Below are positions 52,149 to 58,530 of a stretch of 58,530 nucleotides of DNA, piece after piece. The translations under genes and the position numbers were made by a program. Location of the stretch: the NCBI GenBank assembly GCA_017447865.1, contig JAFSMO010000018.1, forward strand, positions 1 through 58,530, given 5' to 3'. The notes beneath the pieces are model-generated. The model did no database searches, was not told where the DNA came from, and saw nothing but the letters and a program-made list of their open reading frames with translations. Position 1 is the first letter of the stretch. The number at the start of each line of letters is the position of its first letter. This DNA is from Thermoguttaceae bacterium. Its GTDB lineage: Bacteria; Planctomycetota; Planctomycetia; Pirellulales; Thermoguttaceae.

Positions 52149-54104
52149 TCAAAGCCCAAACTGCGCCTGGGGTTTCATCGGGCCCTGGACCTCGGAATAA
52201 AACTTTTTGGCGGCCTCCGGGTCGTTTTTCAGCTCGCACATCCGGCCGGCGTTGCAGCGGGCGGCGTCGTGGAGGACCGTGAAGGGCGTCGAAAGCACGT
52301 GGCGCTCGTACGTGTCGATTGCCGCGTCGGGACGCTCCATTATGCACGAAATCAGGGCGAGCGAGTTACTCGCCAGCGTCCGCATCAGGCGGAAATGGTC
52401 CATCACGGCCGGGCCGTTTTTCTGGAACTGGGCTTCCAGCTCCATCTCGGAAAGGCGCGCCTGCTGGAAGGCCCCGGCCGCACTCATCGGGCCCGTCAGT
52501 ACGCCCTGGAAGTAAAGCATCTGGCCGCGCCAAATGGGGAACTCGCCGTCCGGGAACATGGTCAGGCTGGGGGTCAAAATCGGGTTCAGGTCCAGCCCGA
52601 AAGCCCGGCGGACCGCCGTATTGACGGGGTAGTCCCATGCGCTGACCGAGGCGAACTGGTGCTTTTTCAGGGCTTCGACCTTCAGCGCCGACGGGGCGTT
52701 ATGCGCCGTTTCGAGCGATTCGGCCGAAACCGTTCCGTCGGGCAGGACTTCCACCGGGTCGAGGCTCAAAATCACGCGGTTTTCGCCGTTTTTCAGGGCT
52801 TCCTGCAGGATCATCCCGCGCTGGGTCTGGTACCACGGGGAGACTTCGAGGAAAAGCCTGGACTGGGCGAGATCGTCCGCCGTAACCTGGACGTCCAGCC
52901 CGCCGCGCTTCCAGAACTCTTCCAGAATCGCGGGATTCGCGGAGATTTCGCTCCACGCGGCCGGCTTTTCGGCGTTCAGGACCGGGCGGCCGATTTCCGG
53001 GTCGAAGACGTAAAACTCCTCGTTATGCAGGAACCCGAGCAGGAGCCGCGTCCCGTTTTGCGTGGGGACTTCGAGCACGAAAGCGTTCAAGTCCTGCTGA
53101 CGGGCGAGCAGGATCGCAAGCCACGCGCGGTCCTTGACGGAGCCGGAGCCGGCAAGCAGGATTTCCAGCGGCAGGCGGGCCGAAGTGTTCGCCTCAAGCC
53201 GGACGTTCATCACGACCCACTGGAAAATCGACGTCATGCGGTCCAGATCCTCGGCGGAAATGCGGACTTTGTTCTTCGCGCCGACCGAGTCGGACTGGTT
53301 TCGGTTTTCAGCCCGAATTTCTTCGAGTTCCTGGAGGGGAGTTCCCTGCGCCCAGAGAGAAACGTCCTGGAGGAGGAACTGCTCGAAAAGAGTGTAAACG
53401 TCCTTTTCACAGGCGATGCTTTGCAGCTGGACGTCACTCGTTTCCGTCCCGGCAAAACTCATACGTTTGGAGCCGTACAAAATGCCGAGGTCCGAAAGAA
53501 CCTGATTCTGGACGCGGAGTTGGTCTTTAAGTTTGGGCGTGACTTTTTTCAGGGCCGAGCCGGCGATCAGATTGGTTCGGAACTGGGTCAATTTTTCTGC
53601 GAGAAAAGTCAAAGTCTCGGGCAAAAGGCCCTTTTGAGCGCAATAGCTGCACCTGGCGGAAAAGTCTTTCAGCGCATTTTCAAGCTCCGTCAGCTGGGCG
53701 AGCTGCGCTTCCGTGCAGGGCGTTTCGTCCGGAATGTTCCGGAAGGCGGCGTACGCCTCGAACGATTTGGCGGCGAGCGGTTCCAATTCGTCCAGAAGCT
53801 CAACCTCGGCCTGAACGAGCGGGTCCACGGCCCAGCCCTCAAAAGTCTCGCGGGTGGTGAGCCAACTGTTGAAGCGCTGGGTGACGAGGTTCAGGGAGTT
53901 CAGGTACTGCTGCAGTGACGGGTACTCGGCCCGATTCCGGATCGCGGCGACGCTGGACTGGAAAAGCTCGTTCCTCCAGCGCGGGTCGTTGACGCTGGAA
54001 ACCTGCGGACGCTGGGCAGCGGCTGAATCACCGTTTTTTTTCTTCTCGCAGCCGACGGCCAGAAGCAGGAGCAAAAGGATCAGGGTAAGTTTGAAGGAGC
54101 GCAT
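52149..54104 (-). CDS. Large lipoprotein with transglutaminase-like core (degenerate?)
   Basis: 651 residues. The lipobox is LLAVGC (Cys19) after a Leu-rich signal; an EKKKNGDS tether follows. Residues 45-260 are helical and polar. Around 285-400 the sequence IFQWVVMNVRLEAN, LLAGSGSVKDRAWLAILLARQQDLNAFVLEV and NEEFYVFDPEIGRPV resembles a transglutaminase/protease-like fold, but the position expected to carry the catalytic Cys (GxGxCxDxA) reads GSGSVKDRA, so activity is doubtful. The C-terminal part is TPR-like (AAGAFQQARLSEMELEAQ, CIMERPDAAIDTYERHVL). Similar proteins are usual in planctomycete genomes and uncharacterised. Promoter at 54213-54240. Confidence 0.68.
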   Translation of the reverse strand: MRSFKLTLILLLLLLAVGCEKKKNGDSAAAQRPQVSSVNDPRWRNELFQSSVAAIRNRAEYPSLQQYLNSLNLVTQRFNSWLTTRETFEGWAVDPLVQAEVELLDELEPLAAKSFEAYAAFRNIPDETPCTEAQLAQLTELENALKDFSARCSYCAQKGLLPETLTFLAEKLTQFRTNLIAGSALKKVTPKLKDQLRVQNQVLSDLGILYGSKRMSFAGTETSDVQLQSIACEKDVYTLFEQFLLQDVSLWAQGTPLQELEEIRAENRNQSDSVGAKNKVRISAEDLDRMTSIFQWVVMNVRLEANTSARLPLEILLAGSGSVKDRAWLAILLARQQDLNAFVLEVPTQNGTRLLLGFLHNEEFYVFDPEIGRPVLNAEKPAAWSEISANPAILEEFWKRGGLDVQVTADDLAQSRLFLEVSPWYQTQRGMILQEALKNGENRVILSLDPVEVLPDGTVSAESLETAHNAPSALKVEALKKHQFASVSAWDYPVNTAVRRAFGLDLNPILTPSLTMFPDGEFPIWRGQMLYFQGVLTGPMSAAGAFQQARLSEMELEAQFQKNGPAVMDHFRLMRTLASNSLALISCIMERPDAAIDTYERHVLSTPFTVLHDAARCNAGRMCELKNDPEAAKKFYSEVQGPMKPQAQFGL

Positions 54105-54212
54105 TAAATTGGATCCAGGATGAAAGGTCTAGTTTTAGAGGAAAATCTCGGGGAATGGCTTTTTCCCCGAACCTGTACGGAAAGCAGACCCCCAAAGGGC
54201 CTCTTTTCTCCA

Positions 54213-54240
54213 ATTATACCAGATTCCATCGTTTGGTAAA
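54213..54240 (-). promoter_or_regulatory. Sigma70-type promoter for the large lipoprotein gene
   Basis: Minus strand: TTTACC (54240-54235), 16-nt spacer, TATAAT (54218-54213). The predicted leader is about 102 nt. Confidence 0.55.
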
Positions 54241-54293
54241 TACCTTGGCTAAAAAATTTTCAAAAAATTTTTTCAAAAGGATTGAAAGGTTGC

Positions 54294-54322
54294 TTGACTT
54301 TTTGCGTATGGAATATTATAAT
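54294..54322 (+). promoter_or_regulatory. Sigma70-type promoter of the giant exported protein
   Basis: TTGACT (54294-54299), 17-nt spacer, TATAAT (54317-54322), with A/T tracts upstream (54250-54290) resembling an UP element. It is divergent from the lipoprotein promoter, 54 nt away. Confidence 0.75.
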
Positions 54323-54340
54323 GGACTCATTCCATTATGA

Positions 54341-54423
54341 TTTGAAAGTCTTTTGAACGTGAGGCCTTTCAAAAGATGCATCCCCCCCACTCTTCTTTAC
54401 TGGGGATTTTCGATGAGAAGAGT
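54341..54423 (+). promoter_or_regulatory. Structured 5' leader with alternative hairpins
   Basis: The predicted transcript has a leader of about 120 nt. TTTGAAAG (54341-54348) and CTTTTGAA (54350-54357) each pair with the same downstream segment (54366-54375), so only one can form at a time. A second 8-bp hairpin (ACTCTTCT 54389-54396 with AGAAGAGT 54416-54423) follows. AGGGA lies at about 54438-54442, before the ATG at 54451. No known riboswitch class is recognised. Confidence 0.45.
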
Positions 54424-54450
54424 TTAAATTTTACTTACAGGGACTTCCTC

Positions 54451-57400
54451 ATGGCCGCTAAACTCACCTTAAATCAGAAAATTCGTTCCGTTTTCTCCCA
54501 TTCCCGCCGCTTGCGTCTTGAGGTTTTGGAAGACCGCCGTCTGCTTTCGGCCGTGGCGACCAGCACGGAGGACGATTCGATCGCGTTCATTTGCGGAACG
54601 TGCGGCTGCGCCGACGACCACGGCCAGGAAGACGGATGCTTCGTCGCGCTGGAAAGTCCGAAGTGTTTCGTGCCGGACCTTGTGCCTGTAAATGTCGTTC
54701 AAAGCCCTTCTTCTGTCGAACCTTCTGCGGCAGACCAGATTTTCGCCGAAGTGGGGAACGCGGGAAATTTCAGCGTGAAGTCAGAGGGAATCGCGCTTCA
54801 GTCCGCCGGGACTTCCCGGGTCACAAACGAGGATGAGCTCGTGGCCGCGCTGCTGGATCCGGACGTTTCGGAAATCATCATCGCCAGTTCGTACGATGCC
54901 GCGTCGTTTGCCGAGGAGCAGATCCAGATCGACCGAACGCTTTCCATTACTTCGGAAAAGGATGGGTTTGCGTTTACGGGAAGCAGCGAGTACCCGTTCT
55001 TCTGGATCAAATCTGGTGGGGATCTGACCCTTTCCAACGTCACGATCTCCGACGCGCAGATCGCCGTTTATAACGTGGGAACGGTTAAACTTCAGGACTG
55101 CATCATCGAGTCCTGCGCCTATGGCATTCAAAATTCCGGTTCGATGAAGATGCAGAACTGCATCATTCGTTCCGGCTCCTACGGGATTTATAATGCGGGG
55201 ACGTTTGTTGGTTCGCAGATCCTGGTTTATGACGTTTCTCCCGTTCATTTCTACTCTGCCGGGGGCACGTCCACGCTGTACCACTGCACGTTCAACGGGA
55301 CGGGTGGCAGCACGATCTACTCCGAAGGCGGGACGGTGAACCTTTACAATTCGATCGTGACAGGTGACACGGGCCACTATACCATTTACTTTTACGGAGG
55401 GACCCTCAACGGCAGCGGGAACATCGTGAATAATGGGGTCTCCGCCTCGGGTGACTGCACTTACACGGGGGCCATGCCAACGTTTGAATCGGACTACGCC
55501 CTCACTCCGGGTTCGGCCGGCATAAACGCGGTGCAGAACGAGGCGTTCAGCCTCGACGTCGATGGAAACCTTCTGACGACGGACCTTTGGGGAAACGCGC
55601 GTAAAAGCAGCACGCTCATCGACGTGGGGGCGGTGGAGCGACAAATCACTGGCACCATCCCCTTGGACTCTCCGACGAATGTAACCATTAATTCCAACGG
55701 CAACCAGGTGACGGTTGCGTGGGCCACGGTGCAAGGAGCAGCGTCGTACAAGGTGCGGTTCCAGCTTTCCCATCCGGACTGCGAAACCAGCACGTGGCTT
55801 GAGAAAACGTTCTCTGCCGGAACGACGAGCTGGACGGTCGAGCTGATCGAAAACGCCACGCTGGCCGTTCAGGTCATCGCCTGCGGAGATGGAGTCGTTA
55901 CGAGTGACTCCCCCTCGTCTGCCACGGTTCAGACCACGACGGCAGCAGTTTCGTTCAATGAAGCGTTGACGGTGAACGGGACGGCCGTCAGCGTGCTTCA
56001 TCTTCATTCCAATCCGACGGCCACGCGAAAGATTTACCTCGATTTTACGGGCCACATGACGTACGGCACCAGCTGGAACAAAGACATGTACGGCGGGAAT
56101 CTCCTCGTCACCCGGGCCTATTCGCGGGACGGTTCCACCAACTTTTCGCAGTCCGAGCTGACGGAAATCTATAAAATCTGGAAGAGCGTCGCGGAAGATT
56201 ACGCCCCGTTCGACGTGGACGTTACGACCGAGTTCCCGGGAATTGACTCTCTGAAGAGGGCGAATTACCGGGACGAAGCATACGGCATCCGGGTCTCTCT
56301 GGGCACGAATATTCAGTTCGTTGAGACGGGGCAGGGGTTCGGCGGCATTGCGTTCGTCGGCTCTTTCGAGTCGACCACCGATACTCCGTGCTTTATCGTC
56401 CTGATGGAATGGGACACCATGAAGGAAGCCGCTTCGCACGAAGTGGGGCACTCCGTGGGGCTTTATCACCGCGGCGGCGGTTCGTACAATAACGGCGAGT
56501 ACACTTACGGAGTCAAGGTCTCCAATGGCGCGTACACTTCAGCGTCCGGAAGCTGGGATTCCTACGTGTGGTGCGCGATCATGGGAGCGTCGTATTACAC
56601 CGAAATGTCCCAGTGGAGCGACGGGCAGTACTATAACGCGGCGTGGTACGGAAGCGGGACCGACCGCGGCGACCTTGCGGTGATGACCAGTTACATCCCC
56701 TACAGGGCGGACGACTACGGCGACTATTCTGCCGGAACCATCACGGGGACGCCCGGGACGTTGGTCATCGCGGCGGATGGATCCGTTTCGACGCTCGGCG
56801 ACGTGACGCTCGAAAACTCGGAGTTCCAGTACAGCGGCGTGATTTCCACGCAGAGTGATACGGACGTCTTTGTGCTGGAACTGGCCAATGATGCCTCGAT
56901 CGATCTGCATATTGATGGCTCCATGTTCTCGAATCTGGACGTTTACGCTGCGCTTTATGCCGACTCGGACCTCCAGACCGCGCTTCTGGAGTGGGATGAA
57001 TTCAACACGATCGCGGGCGAGATCCAGCTCTCGGATCTGGCGGCCGGGACGTATTACCTCGTCGTGGACGGCGTGGGGAAATACGACTCGAACGGCCTGA
57101 AATACTATTCGGATTACGCCTCGCTGGGCTACTACACGATTTCCGGGACGGTGTTTTACGCCAATCCGCTCGAAACGCCGGTCCTGCAGTTCACCAACGT
57201 CACGACGAGCGGCCTGACGGTCGGCTGGCTGGATGTTCCGAACGCGGACGGTTACGAGGTTTACGTCAACGGCGCGCTTTACCAGTCGCTTTCCTCGGGC
57301 GTGACGAGCTGCGCGATCAGCGATTTGAGCGCGGGTGAGTCGTACGAGATTTCCGTCACGGCACTGACGCCCGACGCGACGCAGTACTCCTCCTCGACGG

Positions 57401-58530
57401 GAACCGCCACGGGAACGACGCTTGCGGCCCCGGTCCCGGCCGCGCTTTCGATGGTTTACGGCTCCGCGCTTCCTGCGCTGACGTTTACCGGCGGCTGGCA
57501 GTCTGGCGACGTGGTGAAGTATTCCCTCACCGAGAACGGCTCGTACTCAACGACCGCTCCGGACTTCAGTATGAAGAACGTCGGCAGCTACACGCTCTTC
57601 CTGAAAGTGGAACGGGCCGGGCTGGAGATTTGGTCCGGATCGACTTCCGTGACCGTGACCCAGAAAGAGATTCAGGCGTCGGAGATCACGTGGACGAACG
57701 AAGTCGCGACGTATAACGGCCAGACGCAGAGCGTTTCGGCCTCTTACGGCGGCGTGGCTCTGAGCGTCACGGTTTTGAATGCCAGTGGGAACCAGGCGGC
57801 CGACTTCCGCAATGCGGGGACCTATACGGCATCGCTGGCGGTCAGCAATTCCAACTACAAACTGGCCTCCAACGCGCAGACCCACACGCTGACGATGAAC
57901 AAATTCACGGTTTCGGCCGTTTCGTGGTCGGTTCCGGCTTTGACCTACACGGGCGCGGCGCAGGATTCCCGGGTTTCCGCGACGTTCTCGTTCAATGGAG
58001 TGTCCACGGCCTTGAACTTTACCGTTTCCGGGACCGGCACTCAATTGCTCAACGCCGGCAGTTACACGCTCACCGCGCAGCTGGCGGACACGGCAAACTT
58101 CCAGTGGGCCGCGAGCGTCGCGAACCGAACGACCTCGGCCACGATCGGTAAATACGCCGTCACGCTGACCGACGCGAACTGGGGAACGGCGCGCAGTTTC
58201 GAGTACGACGGCCAGACGCACACCGTCGCGGCGACGTTCAACGACCTGGCGGGCTCCGGCCAGAATATTCTGACGGTGAACTCGACCGGGACCAACGTCG
58301 GCTCGTACACGCTCATGGCCGCGCTCAAGTCCGGTTTCAGCGCGAACTACACGCTTTCCGGCGTGACTTCGCAGACGGTTTCCATCACGCCGTTCCAGAT
58401 CCGGTCGATCAACTGGGGAACGACCGCCCTGACGTACAGCATGGCGGAGCAAACGTTAAGCCCCACGTTCGATTTTAACGGCGCGACGGTCGGTCTGGCG
58501 TACACTCTGGACGGCGGCAAAACCCTCCGC
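54451..58530 (+). CDS. Giant exported multidomain metalloprotease (partial, cut by window end)
   Basis: Open from the ATG at 54451 to the last base, 1360 codons so far, no stop. The N-terminus carries RLRLEVLEDRRLLSA (21-34), a motif found near the start of giant planctomycete surface proteins. A Cys cluster (Cys48, 51, 53, 63, 72) follows. Residues about 115-400 are a right-handed beta-helix (LSNVTISDAQIAVYNVG, MQNCIIRSGSYGIYNAG). Then an Fn3-like domain (about 408-500), a metzincin-like zinc protease (about 525-750) with HEVGHSVGLYH (zinc His663, 667, 673; catalytic Glu664) and Met-turn AIMGASYY, a PPC-like domain (about 785-900), another Fn3 (about 910-990), and MBG-like repeats (from about 990) with TYNGQTQSV, EYDGQTHTV and LTYSMAEQTL units. 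Likely a surface-displayed protease. Confidence 0.88.
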   Translation, partial: MAAKLTLNQKIRSVFSHSRRLRLEVLEDRRLLSAVATSTEDDSIAFICGTCGCADDHGQEDGCFVALESPKCFVPDLVPVNVVQSPSSVEPSAADQIFAEVGNAGNFSVKSEGIALQSAGTSRVTNEDELVAALLDPDVSEIIIASSYDAASFAEEQIQIDRTLSITSEKDGFAFTGSSEYPFFWIKSGGDLTLSNVTISDAQIAVYNVGTVKLQDCIIESCAYGIQNSGSMKMQNCIIRSGSYGIYNAGTFVGSQILVYDVSPVHFYSAGGTSTLYHCTFNGTGGSTIYSEGGTVNLYNSIVTGDTGHYTIYFYGGTLNGSGNIVNNGVSASGDCTYTGAMPTFESDYALTPGSAGINAVQNEAFSLDVDGNLLTTDLWGNARKSSTLIDVGAVERQITGTIPLDSPTNVTINSNGNQVTVAWATVQGAASYKVRFQLSHPDCETSTWLEKTFSAGTTSWTVELIENATLAVQVIACGDGVVTSDSPSSATVQTTTAAVSFNEALTVNGTAVSVLHLHSNPTATRKIYLDFTGHMTYGTSWNKDMYGGNLLVTRAYSRDGSTNFSQSELTEIYKIWKSVAEDYAPFDVDVTTEFPGIDSLKRANYRDEAYGIRVSLGTNIQFVETGQGFGGIAFVGSFESTTDTPCFIVLMEWDTMKEAASHEVGHSVGLYHRGGGSYNNGEYTYGVKVSNGAYTSASGSWDSYVWCAIMGASYYTEMSQWSDGQYYNAAWYGSGTDRGDLAVMTSYIPYRADDYGDYSAGTITGTPGTLVIAADGSVSTLGDVTLENSEFQYSGVISTQSDTDVFVLELANDASIDLHIDGSMFSNLDVYAALYADSDLQTALLEWDEFNTIAGEIQLSDLAAGTYYLVVDGVGKYDSNGLKYYSDYASLGYYTISGTVFYANPLETPVLQFTNVTTSGLTVGWLDVPNADGYEVYVNGALYQSLSSGVTSCAISDLSAGESYEISVTALTPDATQYSSSTGTATGTTLAAPVPAALSMVYGSALPALTFTGGWQSGDVVKYSLTENGSYSTTAPDFSMKNVGSYTLFLKVERAGLEIWSGSTSVTVTQKEIQASEITWTNEVATYNGQTQSVSASYGGVALSVTVLNASGNQAADFRNAGTYTASLAVSNSNYKLASNAQTHTLTMNKFTVSAVSWSVPALTYTGAAQDSRVSATFSFNGVSTALNFTVSGTGTQLLNAGSYTLTAQLADTANFQWAASVANRTTSATIGKYAVTLTDANWGTARSFEYDGQTHTVAATFNDLAGSGQNILTVNSTGTNVGSYTLMAALKSGFSANYTLSGVTSQTVSITPFQIRSINWGTTALTYSMAEQTLSPTFDFNGATVGLAYTLDGGKTLR

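Noticed and set aside
51042..53918. 958-codon open frame antisense to the kinase and lipoprotein
   Set aside because: Shadow of two adjacent genes; low-complexity Arg/Phe/Val composition.
54781..56469. 562-codon open frame antisense to the giant protein
   Set aside because: The plus strand is open through the whole interval with beta-helix and metalloprotease motifs.

Overview
The window is dense, GC-rich bacterial chromosome and most likely comes from a planctomycete (Planctomycetota). The evidence is a DUF1559-type pseudopilin with its [15 protein letters not shown] start, a second DUF1559-like membrane protein, a giant exported protein with the LEVLEDRRLLSA motif near its N-terminus, a Ser/Thr kinase fused to a SUMF1/FGE-type domain, three PEP-CTERM proteins and a DapL-type aminotransferase. 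Sulfatases, rRNA, tRNA and CRISPR arrays were not seen. Placement below phylum, and a gut or other glycan-rich habitat, are inference only.

Layout. 1-4.7 kb (+): tail of an upstream gene, proA, a secreted GH99/WbsX-like protein and an HtrA-type protease. 4.7-7.5 kb (-): a GH50-like glycosidase and a small AT-richer orphan gene. 7.7-11.5 kb (+): a 1273-residue fusion of fatty acyl-AMP ligase, acyl carrier protein and alpha-oxoamine synthase, probably making an amino-acid-derived lipid. 11.6-40.6 kb: fifteen consecutive minus-strand genes. They encode an M14 carboxypeptidase overlapping a beta-helix protein, a membrane protein, a lipoprotein, DapL, two autotransporter-repeat PEP-CTERM proteins, a sugar isomerase-like protein, an HtrA-like protein that has lost its catalytic triad, an esterase/DUF1080 fusion, a pseudopilin, a run of three glycan-degrading enzymes (GH39/GH5-like, GH123-like, heparinase II/III-like) and a LamG-like PEP-CTERM protein. 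40.8-49 kb: a DUF1559-like protein, a PduS/RnfC-like protein, a SlyX-like protein and convergent thrS and valS. 49-54.1 kb (-): a second TIM-barrel isomerase-like protein, the kinase-SUMF1 fusion and a large lipoprotein. 54.45 kb to the window end (+): a giant multidomain exported metalloprotease, cut by the window edge.

How it fits together. Most products carry signal peptides, lipoboxes, Tat-like signals or PEP-CTERM tails, so this is mainly a cell-envelope and polysaccharide-degradation region with a few housekeeping genes (proA, dapL, thrS, valS) embedded.

Regulatory sequence is unusually readable. About ten sigma70-type promoters can be seen, most with a 16-nt spacer and a TATAAT-like -10. 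Strong bidirectional hairpin terminators separate convergent genes. The thrS leader holds a 5-bp stem with a 7-nt loop that mimics a tRNA-Thr anticodon arm. Two families of palindromic intergenic repeats are present, one with a compensatory base-pair change between copies.
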